Shown here: piece by piece, positions 9,192 to 18,305 of the stretch
Position numbering within the stretch: the stretch's first letter is position 1
Layout of the letters: the number at the start of each line of letters is the position of its first letter
DNA from: Achromobacter piechaudii NBRC 102461
Lineage (GTDB): Bacteria; Pseudomonadota; Gammaproteobacteria; Burkholderiales; Burkholderiaceae_B
Direction of reading: 5' to 3'
Assembly: GCF_001571245.1 (NCBI RefSeq)
Contig: NZ_BCTK01000005.1
Coordinates: 496,001-560,000, forward strand
Length of the DNA: 64,000 bases
Program-made: the position numbers and the translations under genes
The notes under the pieces: generated by a model
What the model was told of the DNA's origin: nothing
Database searches by the model: none
What the model saw: only the letters and a program-made list of their open reading frames with translations

Positions 9192-10382
9192 ATGACCGAT
9201 TTGTTCTTTAAGAACGTCCGCCTGTCGGTGGCCGATGCCGTTGACGTACAAGTGCGCGACGGGCGCATCCTGCAAATCGGTTCTGGCGTTCACGCGCCCG
9301 CCGACGTTCTGGTCGAGGATGGCGGTGGCGCCTTGCTGTTGCCGGGCCTTGTCGAAGGCCACACGCACCTGGACAAAACCAACTGGGACTCGCCCTGGTA
9401 CGTGAATGAGGTCGGTCCGCTGCTGACCGACCGCATTGACAACGAACGCGCCTGGCGCGCCAGTTCGGGCCACGACGCCGCCAGCCATGCGCGCGCGCTG
9501 GCGCTGGCCTTCCTGCGCGAAGGTACGACCCGCATCCGCAGCCACGTCGATGTCGACACCGACGCGGGCCTGCGTCACCTGGACGGCGTGCATGCCATCC
9601 GCGATGAATTGGCGGGTCGCGTGGAAATCCAGACCGTGGCGTTTCCGCAATCCGGCCTGCTGGTGCGGCCCGGCACCGCGCAACTGCTGGACCAGGCGCT
9701 GGCCGAAGGAGCGGATGTATTGGGCGGGCTGGACCCGTCCGCCATCGACCGCGACCCCGCGCAATCCCTGGACGTGCTGTTCGGCCTGGCCACGAAACAC
9801 GGCAAACCCGTCGATATCCACCTGCACGAACCGGGCGAATTGGGCGCGTTCACGCTGGACCTGATCCTGGACCGCGTGCAGGCGCTGGGCATGCAAGGCA
9901 AGGTGGTGATCAGCCATGCGTTCTGTCTGGGCGGCGTGGACGCCAAGCGGCTGGACGGACTGCTCAAGCGCCTGGCCACCCTGGACGTCGCGCTGCTCAC
10001 TACCGCACCGCCATCGCGGCCGGTGCCGCCGCTGCGCGCCTGCCGCGAGGCGGGCGTCACGATCTTTGGTGGCAACGACGGCATCCGCGACACCTGGACG
10101 CCCTACGGCAGCCCCGACATGCTGGCGCGCGCCATGATGATCGGCTTGCGCAACGACCTGCGCCGCGACGATGAAGTGCAATGGGCGTTTGATTGCGTCA
10201 GCGCCGCCGCCGCCCGCGCCTGTGGCTTTGAACACTACGGCCTGGTGCCGGGCGCGCGCGCCGACCTGGTCCTGGTGGACGCCAGCTGCGTTGCCGAAGC
10301 CGTCGTCACGCGCAAGCCGCGCCGCCTGGTGATATCGGGCGGCGTGATCGTGGCGCGCAACGGCCAGGACGCGATCGCCTAG
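9192..10382 (+). CDS. Amidohydrolase family protein, cytosine deaminase-like
   Basis: 396 aa, metal-dependent amidohydrolase of the CodA-like branch. Metal ligands are visible as H57/H59 in VEGHTHLDKT, the HLHEPGE motif, the SHAFCLGG motif and the Asp in FGGNDGIRDTW, which align with CodA-type motifs (HIHLD, SH, HDD). CodA-like enzymes deaminate cytosine, isocytosine, creatinine or triazine derivatives; the actual substrate is unknown. The start at 9192 was chosen over an upstream frame because MTDLFFKNVRL is the normal family N-terminus. It converges with a LysR gene and may share its regulon with the enolase-superfamily gene beyond it. Confidence 0.8.
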   Translation: MTDLFFKNVRLSVADAVDVQVRDGRILQIGSGVHAPADVLVEDGGGALLLPGLVEGHTHLDKTNWDSPWYVNEVGPLLTDRIDNERAWRASSGHDAASHARALALAFLREGTTRIRSHVDVDTDAGLRHLDGVHAIRDELAGRVEIQTVAFPQSGLLVRPGTAQLLDQALAEGADVLGGLDPSAIDRDPAQSLDVLFGLATKHGKPVDIHLHEPGELGAFTLDLILDRVQALGMQGKVVISHAFCLGGVDAKRLDGLLKRLATLDVALLTTAPPSRPVPPLRACREAGVTIFGGNDGIRDTWTPYGSPDMLARAMMIGLRNDLRRDDEVQWAFDCVSAAAARACGFEHYGLVPGARADLVLVDASCVAEAVVTRKPRRLVISGGVIVARNGQDAIA

Positions 10383-10401
10383 CCGCTTTTCAGGCCCAGA
10401 C

Positions 10402-10489
10402 GCGCTTAGGCCAACGCCACGGCGCGCGCATCAATTCAAGCCCAACTGCGTTTCGGTCAACGCCACGAACGCACGCATCAATTCAGACC
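10402..10489. repeat. Imperfect tandem duplication of the 3' end of the LysR gene
   Basis: Two copies about 49 bp apart share CAACGCCACG and CGCATCAATTCA. The right copy encodes the C-terminus of the LysR regulator, and the left copy lies just after its stop codon in the 48-bp gap to the amidohydrolase. It looks like a decayed tandem duplication. Confidence 0.6.
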
Positions 10490-11309
10490 GCACGCCCGCG
10501 CGCAGCCAGATCGCGCCCACCGTGCGCACCGGGCAGGGCGCGGGCAGCGGCCAGCGCTTGACGCGCGCGGCCGGCTCGCCCGTCGTCGCCCAGTCGGGCA
10601 GCACCGCCACCCCCAATCCCTCCGCGACCAGCTTGGCGATGGAATCGATTCCGTCGAGCTCAAAGCGCACGTGCGGCCGCAGATTGCGCGCGCGCAGGTA
10701 GTCGTCGGCCATCTTGCCGCCCACCACGCTGCGGTCATAGCAGATGTACGGTTCGCGCGCGATCACGGCCAGCGGGTCGCGCACCTTCATGTCGGATGGG
10801 GTGACCAGCACCAGCGGTTCGTGGCGCAGGTCGCGCCAGTCGCAGGTCTTGGGCAAGGAAAACAGCGGGTGCACCAGCAGCGCGCCGTCCAGTTCGCCGG
10901 ACAGCACCTTGCTGTAGAGCAGGGTGGTCGGCGCGGGCTCGATGTAGATCTCGATGTGCGGATGGCTTGCCACCCAGGTTCTCAATACAGGCGGCATGAT
11001 GCCAGTCAGCGCCGTGGGCGTGGCGCCCAGGCGCAAGGGGCCGGCGGGCAGGGCGGTGTCGCTGGCCGCCGAACGCAGGTCGCGCACATCGCGCAGGATA
11101 TGGCGCGCGCGTTCAAGGATGCGCATGCCGGCCGGCGTGGGTTTGACCGTACGGCCCGAACGCACGATCAGTGCACTGCCCACGTCGCCCTCCAGCGCGC
11201 GCAGGCGCTGCTGCACCGTCGCCGGCGTCAAGCCCTGGTGGCGCGCCGCCTGCGCGATGGACCCCAGTTCCACCACATGCACGTAAGTCTGAAGAAAACG
11301 CGAGTCCAC
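10431..11309 (-). CDS. LysR-family transcriptional regulator
   Basis: 292 aa with a GTG start. The N-terminal winged HTH (FLQTYVHVVELGSIAQAARH, then VQQRLRALE) is followed by a LysR substrate-binding domain from about residue 90. It is divergent from the enolase-superfamily gene at 11469, the usual arrangement for a LysR protein and its target, with a 159-bp shared control region. The effector is unknown but is probably a substrate of that enzyme or of the convergent amidohydrolase. Confidence 0.9.
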   Translation of the reverse strand: MDSRFLQTYVHVVELGSIAQAARHQGLTPATVQQRLRALEGDVGSALIVRSGRTVKPTPAGMRILERARHILRDVRDLRSAASDTALPAGPLRLGATPTALTGIMPPVLRTWVASHPHIEIYIEPAPTTLLYSKVLSGELDGALLVHPLFSLPKTCDWRDLRHEPLVLVTPSDMKVRDPLAVIAREPYICYDRSVVGGKMADDYLRARNLRPHVRFELDGIDSIAKLVAEGLGVAVLPDWATTGEPAARVKRWPLPAPCPVRTVGAIWLRAGVRSELMRAFVALTETQLGLN

Positions 11310-11468
11310 GACGGCCAGCCCTTTGGAAAGATGGATTTTCCGTATTCTAAAGATGGATGAAGATAATTGTTGTTTTGTTTGGCGGCGGCAAGAATACGTT
11401 CAAAGCGAGCCGCGCGTTGCACATGCGCCAGCGCGGCGCGTTCGATACCCGCCATCAAGGAGCTTGCC

Positions 11469-12596
11469 GTGCCCATCATTGAATCCATCGACGTTTGCGC
11501 CGCCGCCGTGCCGCTGGACAAAGTCACCTCGTTTTCAAACCGCAGCGTTTCCACCCGCCACTACGGGCTGGTCAAGGTGCGTTCCAGCGACGGCGTCGAA
11601 GGCATCGGCTTTTGCTATGTGGGCAGCGCCGGCGGCGCCATCTTCGAAGCGGCCGTGCAAAGCTTGTTGGCCCCGGTGCTGCTGGGCCGCGATTCGCATG
11701 CCGTCGAGGGGCTGTGGCAGGCCATGTACCAGGAAGCGCTGCTGCAAGGGCGGCAGGGCACGGTGATGCGCGCATTGAGCGCGCTGGACATTGCGCTGTG
11801 GGACCTGAACGCCAAGACGGCCGGCCTGCCCTTGCACAAGTTCCTGGGCGCGGTCGAGCTGGAGTCCGTGCCGGCCTACGCCAGTGGCGGCTACTACCTG
11901 GATGGCAAGACGCCCCAGCATCTGGGCGAGGAAATGGCCAGCTACGTCGACAAGGGTTTTCGCGCCGTGAAGATGAAGACAGGCCGCCTGTCGCCGCGCG
12001 AGGAAGAGGCGCGGCTGAAGGCCGCGCGCGAAGCCGTCGGCCCCGATGTCGAACTGATGATGGATTGCAACAACGCCTGGCAGGACGTCACGCAGGCCAT
12101 GCAGTACGTCCGGCGCTTCGAGCAGTACGAGCCCTATTTCATTGAAGAACCTTTCGGCCCCGACGATATCGACAGCCATGCCAAGCTGGCGCGCCTGACG
12201 CATCTGCCGATCGCGACGGCCGAAATCGGCTATGGCCGCTGGTACCACAAGGAGCTGCTGGACAAAGGGGCCGCAGGCATCCTGCAAACCGATGCGGCGG
12301 TCTGCGGCGGCATCACCGAATGGAAGCGCATTGCCGCCACTGCCGCCAGCTACGGCGTGGTGGTCTGCCCGCATTGGTTCCACGACGTGCATGCTCCGCT
12401 GGTCGCGGCCACGTCGAATGCACGCTACGTCGAATTCTTCTGGGACGACCAGGTGCTTAATTTCCGCAAGCTGGTCGACCGCCAGCTGACCCATCAGAAA
12501 GGCCGCGTGGTGCTGCATCAAGAGCCCGGCCTGGGCTTTGGATTCGACGAGCGCACGGTTGAAAAATTTGGCAAGTGGGTACGCGTCAAGGGCTGA
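11469..12596 (+). CDS. Mandelate racemase/muconate lactonizing enzyme family protein
   Basis: 375 aa, enolase superfamily. The GTG at 11469 follows AAGGAG with good spacing, which decides the start over in-frame upstream codons. Catalytic K168-x-K170 (VKMKTG), metal ligands D199, E226 and E252, and H302 (CPHWFHD) are all present, so racemase or dehydratase chemistry on a carboxylate is likely. It is followed at 73 bp by a Bug-type receptor gene, which suggests uptake and conversion of the same organic acid. The exact substrate is not predictable from sequence alone. Confidence 0.88.
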   Translation: MPIIESIDVCAAAVPLDKVTSFSNRSVSTRHYGLVKVRSSDGVEGIGFCYVGSAGGAIFEAAVQSLLAPVLLGRDSHAVEGLWQAMYQEALLQGRQGTVMRALSALDIALWDLNAKTAGLPLHKFLGAVELESVPAYASGGYYLDGKTPQHLGEEMASYVDKGFRAVKMKTGRLSPREEEARLKAAREAVGPDVELMMDCNNAWQDVTQAMQYVRRFEQYEPYFIEEPFGPDDIDSHAKLARLTHLPIATAEIGYGRWYHKELLDKGAAGILQTDAAVCGGITEWKRIAATAASYGVVVCPHWFHDVHAPLVAATSNARYVEFFWDDQVLNFRKLVDRQLTHQKGRVVLHQEPGLGFGFDERTVEKFGKWVRVKG

Positions 12597-12669
12597 GCGT
12601 CACGAAAAGCAGGCGGCGCTTTTGTAGAAAAAAGCTGCCGGCCTTCGGGACCGGCACGAGGAGACAACA

Positions 12670-13653
12670 ATGCAACGCAGGCAATTCATGACCGGCGCGG
12701 CGGCGCTGGGGGCGGCGCTCGTGCTGCCCGTCACGGCGCGAGCGCAGCAGGACATGCCGGCAGGCCCGGTGAAAATCGTGGTCGGCTTTCCGGCGGGTGG
12801 CGGCACCGACGTGCTGGCGCGCCTCTTGGGGCAAAAGCTGGGCGTGATGTGGAACATCCCCGTCATCGTGGAAAACCGCGCGGGCGCGGCGGGCGTGATC
12901 GCCGCCGAGCAGGTGGCGCGGCAACCCAATGACGGCAACACGCTGTTGATGGCGCATGTGAACAGCCACGGCATCGCGCCGGGCCTGCACCCCAAGCTGG
13001 CCTATTCCGTGTCCCGCGACTTCACGCCCATTGCGCTGGTCGGCAAGACGCCCACCATCCTGATCGGCGGCGCATCGCAGCCCGCCAAGACGCTGGCCGA
13101 CCTGGTCCAGCTGTGTCGCGCGCAGCCCGGCAAGATCGTGTTTGGATCGGCGGGCGCGGGCTCGGCGCAGCATCTTGCGCTGGAGATCTTCAAGGCGCGG
13201 GCCGGCATCGAGGTGCTGCACGTGCCTTACAAGGGATCGGCTCCGCTGATGAACGATCTGTTGGGCGGCCACGTGCAGTACTGCTTTGAAGGCATGACCA
13301 CCGCCACGCCGCTGTTGCAATCGGGCAAGGTGATGGCGTTGGCGCAGACTCTGCAACGCCGCTCGAAGAGCCAGCCCGACGTGCCCACCGTGGCCGAACA
13401 AGGCTACCCCGGCTTCGAGGCCAGCATCTGGTTCGGCATGGTCGGACCGGGCAAGATGCCCGCCGCGATGGTCGAACGCATGAATCGCGACATCGATCAG
13501 GTGTTGGCGATGCCGGACGTGCAGGAAAAGCTGGCGCAGGTGGGGGCGGAAGAGGGCGGCGGCAGCGTGCAGCGCTTTGCCGACTTCATGGCGCAGGAAC
13601 AGCGCAAATACGCCAAGACCATCCAGGACGCCAACATCGTCGTCGAAAGCTGA
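12670..13653 (+). CDS. Bug-family tripartite tricarboxylate transporter substrate-binding protein
   Basis: 327 aa, TctC/Bug periplasmic receptor. The leader MQRRQFMTGAAALGAAL has twin arginines and ends near ARA at residue 25, so Tat export is possible. The typical first strand IVVGFPAGGGTDVLARLLG, the VPYKGSAPLMNDLLGG motif and VPTVAEQGYPGF are all family hallmarks. An AGGAGA ribosome site precedes the ATG. No TctA/TctB genes are adjacent, as is common for Bug proteins of Bordetella and Achromobacter. Its ligand is probably the acid handled by the upstream enzyme. Confidence 0.92.
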   Translation: MQRRQFMTGAAALGAALVLPVTARAQQDMPAGPVKIVVGFPAGGGTDVLARLLGQKLGVMWNIPVIVENRAGAAGVIAAEQVARQPNDGNTLLMAHVNSHGIAPGLHPKLAYSVSRDFTPIALVGKTPTILIGGASQPAKTLADLVQLCRAQPGKIVFGSAGAGSAQHLALEIFKARAGIEVLHVPYKGSAPLMNDLLGGHVQYCFEGMTTATPLLQSGKVMALAQTLQRRSKSQPDVPTVAEQGYPGFEASIWFGMVGPGKMPAAMVERMNRDIDQVLAMPDVQEKLAQVGAEEGGGSVQRFADFMAQEQRKYAKTIQDANIVVES

Positions 13654-13683
13654 ACGGAGGGCGGGCCCGGCCGCCTTGCCGTG

Positions 13684-14547
13684 TCAGTTGGCGCGCGAGG
13701 CCGGGTCCGGTTCGCCGTCTTCCCAGCCGGCCATGGCCGAGATCGACCGGGCCTTTTCGCGCAAGAGGCGCGCGGTGCTGGAATCCAGGTCGTCATCGAT
13801 GGCGCCCACCGGCCCCATCAACGTGATGGCGGCCGTCATTTCGCCCAGCATGTCGAAAATGGGCGCGGACAAGGACGTGAAGTGCGGCAGCAGCGCGTGG
13901 CGGCAGCGGCTGATGTGGTGCTTCTGGACTTCGTCGCGAATGGCCTGCACGTCTTTCGCGGTATAGGAATTGCCCGGCGCGCCGCCCTGGCTTTCCGGCA
14001 CCGACGACGCCAGTTCCCGTTCCAGCAGATCGCGCGTCAGCGCGTCGGGCAAGTGCGCCAGGAAATTTCGGCCCAGCGCGGATGACAGCAGCGGCATCAC
14101 GGTGCCCACGCGCAATTCCAGCAGGGGCCGGCTGCGGCTGCCTTCCACGCGATAGACGATGGTGGGCCCCTTGTTGCCCCATACCCCCAGGAACACGGTG
14201 TGTCCGGTCACCGCGGCCACTTCGGCCATGATCGGCCGCGCCGAGGTGAAAACGTCGAACTGTTCCAGCGCCGCCAGGCCCAGCCGCAAGGCGTAAGGCC
14301 CCAGGCCGTAATGGCCGGTGTCCGCATGCTGTTGCACCACGCCCACCTTCTGGAAGCTGACCAGGTAGTAATGCACGTTGGGCACGGTCAGCTCGCAGGC
14401 GTCCGCGATTTCCTTCAAGGGCAGCGGCCGGCCCGTCTTGCGGATCAGGTCCAGGATGCGAAAGCCCACTTCTATCGACTGGATGCCCCTGCGCGCTGCG
14501 GTCGGCGTCTTTTCTGTGTCTTTTTCTACCTTGCCGGGCCTTGCCAT
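13684..14547 (-). CDS. IclR-family transcriptional regulator
   Basis: 287 aa. The start is placed at the ATG at 14547 because a GGAGG site precedes it by 5 bp; a GTG at 14559 would overlap that site. The N-terminal winged HTH spans about residues 20-85 (GFRILDLIRKTGRPLPLKEIAD) and an IclR effector domain follows. It is divergent from the transporter-nitrilase-flavin reductase operon starting at 14718 and is the likely regulator of that operon. Confidence 0.9.
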   Translation of the reverse strand: MARPGKVEKDTEKTPTAARRGIQSIEVGFRILDLIRKTGRPLPLKEIADACELTVPNVHYYLVSFQKVGVVQQHADTGHYGLGPYALRLGLAALEQFDVFTSARPIMAEVAAVTGHTVFLGVWGNKGPTIVYRVEGSRSRPLLELRVGTVMPLLSSALGRNFLAHLPDALTRDLLERELASSVPESQGGAPGNSYTAKDVQAIRDEVQKHHISRCRHALLPHFTSLSAPIFDMLGEMTAAITLMGPVGAIDDDLDSSTARLLREKARSISAMAGWEDGEPDPASRAN

Positions 14548-14660
14548 CACTGCCTCCACGATGTGTTTGGCGGCAGTGTAGCAGCGGCCTCCGGCCGCTT
14601 TTCGACCATCCGGACGCGGGTTCCGGGTTTCCCCCAGCTTTGTCGCTGTCTCCTTTAAGT

Positions 14661-14692
14661 TTGATAATAGTTAATGCGTACAGCAGTATCAA
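14661..14692. promoter_or_regulatory. Inverted repeat in the divergent IclR/transporter control region
   Basis: TTGATA and TATCAA are separated by 20 bp, midway between the IclR gene and the transporter gene. It could be an IclR operator. The left half also resembles a -35 box. Inferred from position and symmetry only. Confidence 0.4.
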
Positions 14693-14717
14693 TCTAAAAA
14701 ACCAGGGGAAAGCAAGC

Positions 14718-16370
14718 ATGCAAGCAGACGTGGCAGTGGGGCGGATCGGCGCGGCGCCGGCCTTGAGCAGGAAAGAGGAACGCCAGGTGGTGGTGGCCTC
14801 GACGCTGGGCACCTTGTTCGAGTGGTACGACTTTTTCATCTACGGAACGCTGGCCGTGTTCATGAGCCAGGTTCTGTTTCCGCAGGACAACCCGACCGTT
14901 GCGCTGCTGGCCGCGCTGGGTGCGCTGGCGGTGGGCTTCATCATCCGGCCGCTGGGCGCGGTGATGTTCGGCTACCTGGGCGACAAGTGGGGCCGCAAGT
15001 ACACCTTCCTGATCACAGTCGTGATGATGGGCGGGGCCACCGTGCTGATCGGCTGCCTGCCCACCTACCAATCGGCCGGGCACCTGTCATGGATCCTGTT
15101 GCTGACCTTGCGCGTCATCCAGGGCCTGGCGGTGGGCGGCGAGTACGGCGGCGCGGTGATCTATGTGGCCGAGCATTGCGAACCGAAGCGGCGCGGCTTG
15201 TTGACGGGCTGGATCCAGATCACCTCGTCGGCCGGCCTGATCCTGTCGCTGGTGGTCATCCTGTGCACGCAGGCCTCCATGAGCGCCGACGATTTCCGCC
15301 AATGGGGATGGCGCCTGCCGTTCATCCTGTCGATCGTGATGCTGGCCATTTCGATCTATGTGCGCGCCAAGCTGCATGAATCGCCCGTCTTCACGCGCAT
15401 GAAGCAGCAGAACCGCCTGTCCAAGAACCCCATCAAGGAAACGTTCGGCCAATGGTCCAGCATGCGCCTGGTGCTGCTGGCGCTGATCGGCGTCACCGCC
15501 GGCCAGGGCGCCACCTACTTCACCGGCCAGTTCTACGTGATGATCTTCCTGCAACAGGCGGTGCAGCTGGATCAAACCAGCGTCTACACGCTGATCCTGA
15601 TCGGCTTCATCATCGGCGCGCCCACCTTCGTGCTGTTCGGCTGGCTGTCCGACCGCATCGGACGCAAATGGATCATGATGGCCGGCCTGTTCATCGCCGC
15701 CATCGGCTACCACTCGATGTTCGAGGTATTGCTCAAGGCCGGTAACCCCGCGCTGGCGCAAGCCATGCAAAGCACGCCGGTACGCGTGCATGCCGACACC
15801 AGCGGCGGCGCCTGCGACTTCGGCTTGCAGGCCGCCATGATCGGCAGCCACGCCGATCACAAGAAGGTCTGCGTGCAGGCCAAGAAATTCCTGGTCTCCA
15901 AGGGCGTCAACTTCGAATATGCCGCGCCGCTGCCGGGGCAAAGCATCGCCATGAGCGTGGGCGGCGTCACGGTCAACGGCTTTGACAAGGCGGCCTACGC
16001 GCAGGCGTTGGGCAAGGCCGGCTATCCCGACCGCGCCGACCCGGCCCGTGTGGATCGCGCCACCATCATTCTGATCCTGGTATTGATGACGGCGGTCGTC
16101 GCCATGGTCTATGGACCGGTCGCCTCTTACCTGGTCGAATTGTTCCCGGCCCGCATCCGCTACACCGCGCTATCCTTCCCGTATCACATCGGCGCCGGCA
16201 TCTTCGGCGGCATCGTGCCCTTTACCGCCACCTACCTGGCTCAGGCCAGCGGCAATATCTTCGGCGGATTGATGTACCCGGTCGTCGTGATGGTGGTGGT
16301 GGGTGTCATCGGCAGCCTGTTCCTGCCGAACACCCGCGCCCAAGCCATCGACGAAGATCCCACCCACTAA
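14718..16370 (+). CDS. MFS transporter, metabolite:H+ symporter (MHS) family
   Basis: 550 aa, inner-membrane permease. The opening ASTLGTLFEWYDFFIYGTLA is the MHS signature, with GYLGDKWGRKYTF and GWLSDRIGRKW loops (loops 2-3 and 8-9) and RVIQGLAVGGEYGGA. About 100 residues (roughly 340-445) form a soluble insertion containing two Cys between late membrane segments, which lengthens it beyond ProP or CitA. It is the first gene of a tight operon with the nitrilase (16-bp gap). The substrate is probably an organic acid or nitrile. Confidence 0.88.
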   Translation: MQADVAVGRIGAAPALSRKEERQVVVASTLGTLFEWYDFFIYGTLAVFMSQVLFPQDNPTVALLAALGALAVGFIIRPLGAVMFGYLGDKWGRKYTFLITVVMMGGATVLIGCLPTYQSAGHLSWILLLTLRVIQGLAVGGEYGGAVIYVAEHCEPKRRGLLTGWIQITSSAGLILSLVVILCTQASMSADDFRQWGWRLPFILSIVMLAISIYVRAKLHESPVFTRMKQQNRLSKNPIKETFGQWSSMRLVLLALIGVTAGQGATYFTGQFYVMIFLQQAVQLDQTSVYTLILIGFIIGAPTFVLFGWLSDRIGRKWIMMAGLFIAAIGYHSMFEVLLKAGNPALAQAMQSTPVRVHADTSGGACDFGLQAAMIGSHADHKKVCVQAKKFLVSKGVNFEYAAPLPGQSIAMSVGGVTVNGFDKAAYAQALGKAGYPDRADPARVDRATIILILVLMTAVVAMVYGPVASYLVELFPARIRYTALSFPYHIGAGIFGGIVPFTATYLAQASGNIFGGLMYPVVVMVVVGVIGSLFLPNTRAQAIDEDPTH

Positions 16371-16386
16371 AAAAGCGAGGAGAAAC

Positions 16387-17343
16387 ATGTCCGTGCAAGC
16401 GAGTTTCAAGGCCGCCGTCATCCAGGCCGCGTCCATCCCGACCGACAGCGTCGCCTGCGCCAACAAGGCGGCGTCGCTGATCCGGCAGGCGGCCGAGCAG
16501 GGCGCCCGGGTGCTGGTGTTTCCCGAAGCCTTCCTGGGCGGCTACCCCAAGGGCAATTCCTTTGGCGCGCCTATCGGCATGCGCAAGCCCGAAGGCCGCG
16601 ACGCGTTCGCCAGCTACCACCAGCAGGCCATCGCGCTGGACGGCGACGAGGTCGGCATCGTGGCGCAGGCCGCGGCCGACACCGACAGCTTCGTGGTGAT
16701 GGGCTGCATCGAAGCGGACGGCGGCACGCTGTACTGCACCGTGCTGTATTTCAATGGCGCCCAGGGCCTGGTCGGCAAGCACCGCAAGCTGATGCCCACG
16801 GCGGGCGAGCGGTTGATCTGGGGCTTTGGCGATGGCTCGACGATGCCCGTCTTCGATACGCCTTACGGCAAGATCGGCGCCGTGATCTGCTGGGAAAACT
16901 ACATGCCGATGCTGCGCATGTACATGTACAGCCAGGGCGTGGCGCTGTACTGCGCGCCCACGGCCGATGACCGCGACAGCTGGATACCCAGCATGCGCCA
17001 CATCGCGCTGGAAGGCCGCTGCTACGTGTTGAGCGCCTGCCAGCACCTGCGTCGTCAGGCCTATCCGGAAGACTTCGAATGCGCGTTGGGCGATGCGCCC
17101 GACACCGTGCTGATGCGCGGCGGCAGCGCTATCATCGACCCCCTTGGCGAAGTGCTGGCGGGCCCGGATTTCTCGGACGAGACCATCCTGTACGCCGACA
17201 TCAACCCCAACCAGATCCTGCGTGGCAAGTACGACTTCGACGTGGCCGGCCACTATGCTCGGCCCGACGTGTTCCAGCTGCAGGTCGACACCCGTGAAAA
17301 GCGGGCCGTCTCCGCGCATGGCGCGGGCGGCCAGGAGCCCTAA
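16387..17343 (+). CDS. Nitrilase
   Basis: 318 aa carbon-nitrogen hydrolase of the true nitrilase branch. The catalytic triad is E47 (FPEAFLGGYPKG), K134 (HRKLMPT) and C168 (VICWENYMPMLR). The CWEN and FPEAFLGGYP motifs distinguish nitrilases from amidases. It would convert a nitrile to the carboxylic acid plus ammonia. It sits between an MHS transporter and a flavin-reductase-like gene in one operon, opposite an IclR regulator, pointing to a dedicated nitrile-use pathway. AGGAGA precedes the ATG. Confidence 0.92.
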   Translation: MSVQASFKAAVIQAASIPTDSVACANKAASLIRQAAEQGARVLVFPEAFLGGYPKGNSFGAPIGMRKPEGRDAFASYHQQAIALDGDEVGIVAQAAADTDSFVVMGCIEADGGTLYCTVLYFNGAQGLVGKHRKLMPTAGERLIWGFGDGSTMPVFDTPYGKIGAVICWENYMPMLRMYMYSQGVALYCAPTADDRDSWIPSMRHIALEGRCYVLSACQHLRRQAYPEDFECALGDAPDTVLMRGGSAIIDPLGEVLAGPDFSDETILYADINPNQILRGKYDFDVAGHYARPDVFQLQVDTREKRAVSAHGAGGQEP

Positions 17344-17346
17344 GAC

Positions 17347-17964
17347 ATGCATTTTGATTTCAGCGCGTTGCCTTCGCAGACGGTCTACAAGCTGCTGACC
17401 TCGACCGTCACCCCCCGTCCGATCGCGTGGGTCACCACGATATCGGGCGACGGGTGCGTCAACGCCGCGCCGTTCAGCTTCTTCAACGTCATGGGGCACC
17501 AGCCGCCCACCGTGGCCATCGGCCTGATGCGCCGCGCCAATGGCGAATTGAAGGACACCAGCGCCAACATCATTGAAAACGGCGAATTCGTCGTGAACCT
17601 GGTGCCCGAAGCGCTGATGCAGCAGATGAACCAGACCTGCGCGGACTACCCCCCGGGCGTGGACGAGCTGGCCAAGGCCGGCTTGACTGCGCTGCCGGCC
17701 GCGCACGTGCGTCCGCCCCTGATCCAGGGCAGCCCGGTGTCGCTGGAATGCGTCAGCCAGGCCACTATCGTCACGGGGCCGCACCAGGTGGTGGTGATCG
17801 GCCGCGTACTTGGGGCGCATGTGGCCGACGCCTATGTGCAGGACGCGGAGCGCGGCTACGTGAACACGGCCGAGATGGGCCTGGTTGCCCGCATGCACGG
17901 CAGCGGCTGGTACGCGCGCAGCACGGATCTGTTCCAGCTGGCGCGGCCGACCGTGGCCGACTAA
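17347..17964 (+). CDS. Flavin reductase family protein (FMN-binding split barrel)
   Basis: 205 aa. The N-terminal [13 protein letters not shown], then [12 protein letters not shown] and [10 protein letters not shown], are typical of the flavin-reductase-like split-barrel family. Such proteins bind FMN and either supply reduced flavin to a monooxygenase or act as oxidoreductases themselves. No monooxygenase gene is next to it. The gene starts 3 bp after the nitrilase stop, so translation is probably coupled. Confidence 0.85.
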   Translation: MHFDFSALPSQTVYKLLTSTVTPRPIAWVTTISGDGCVNAAPFSFFNVMGHQPPTVAIGLMRRANGELKDTSANIIENGEFVVNLVPEALMQQMNQTCADYPPGVDELAKAGLTALPAAHVRPPLIQGSPVSLECVSQATIVTGPHQVVVIGRVLGAHVADAYVQDAERGYVNTAEMGLVARMHGSGWYARSTDLFQLARPTVAD

Positions 17965-18305
17965 GCGCACGAGACTTTCTCCAGGCGGCCGCGATGGCCG
18001 CCTTTTTTTTGCGTGGCGCACTTTTCACGCCGGTTACGCAAACGCGGGAGCTTGTGGCAAAAAGCGCTGCATTTCGCCCGATGCCGGCCAAATCCCGACT
18101 GCTAGCATTTGCCGGACCGCTAAGAGAATCCTCGAATCCGACTTCTCTGGCGGCATTTACTTGGCACAACGAAACACCAATATTTTGGGGGCGGATCATC
18201 CAGGGGCTTGCGGGCGTCTGGCTTGCAGGGACCAGCGGATTTTGTCCGTTGGCCCGCAACTGCCGAAACCCGCATCCACGCGCCTGGGGGGATGCTGGAG
18301 GCAGT
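17965..18305 (+). other. 341-bp intergenic region before the chemoreceptor gene
   Basis: It holds a terminator at 17983-18010 and then about 300 bp in which no gene, clear sigma-70 promoter or flagellar sigma-28 promoter was recognised. Confidence 0.6.
17983..18010 (+). terminator. Intrinsic terminator of the nitrilase operon
   Basis: AGGCGGCC, a GCGAT loop and GGCCGCCT form a stem followed by eight T residues. Confidence 0.9.
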
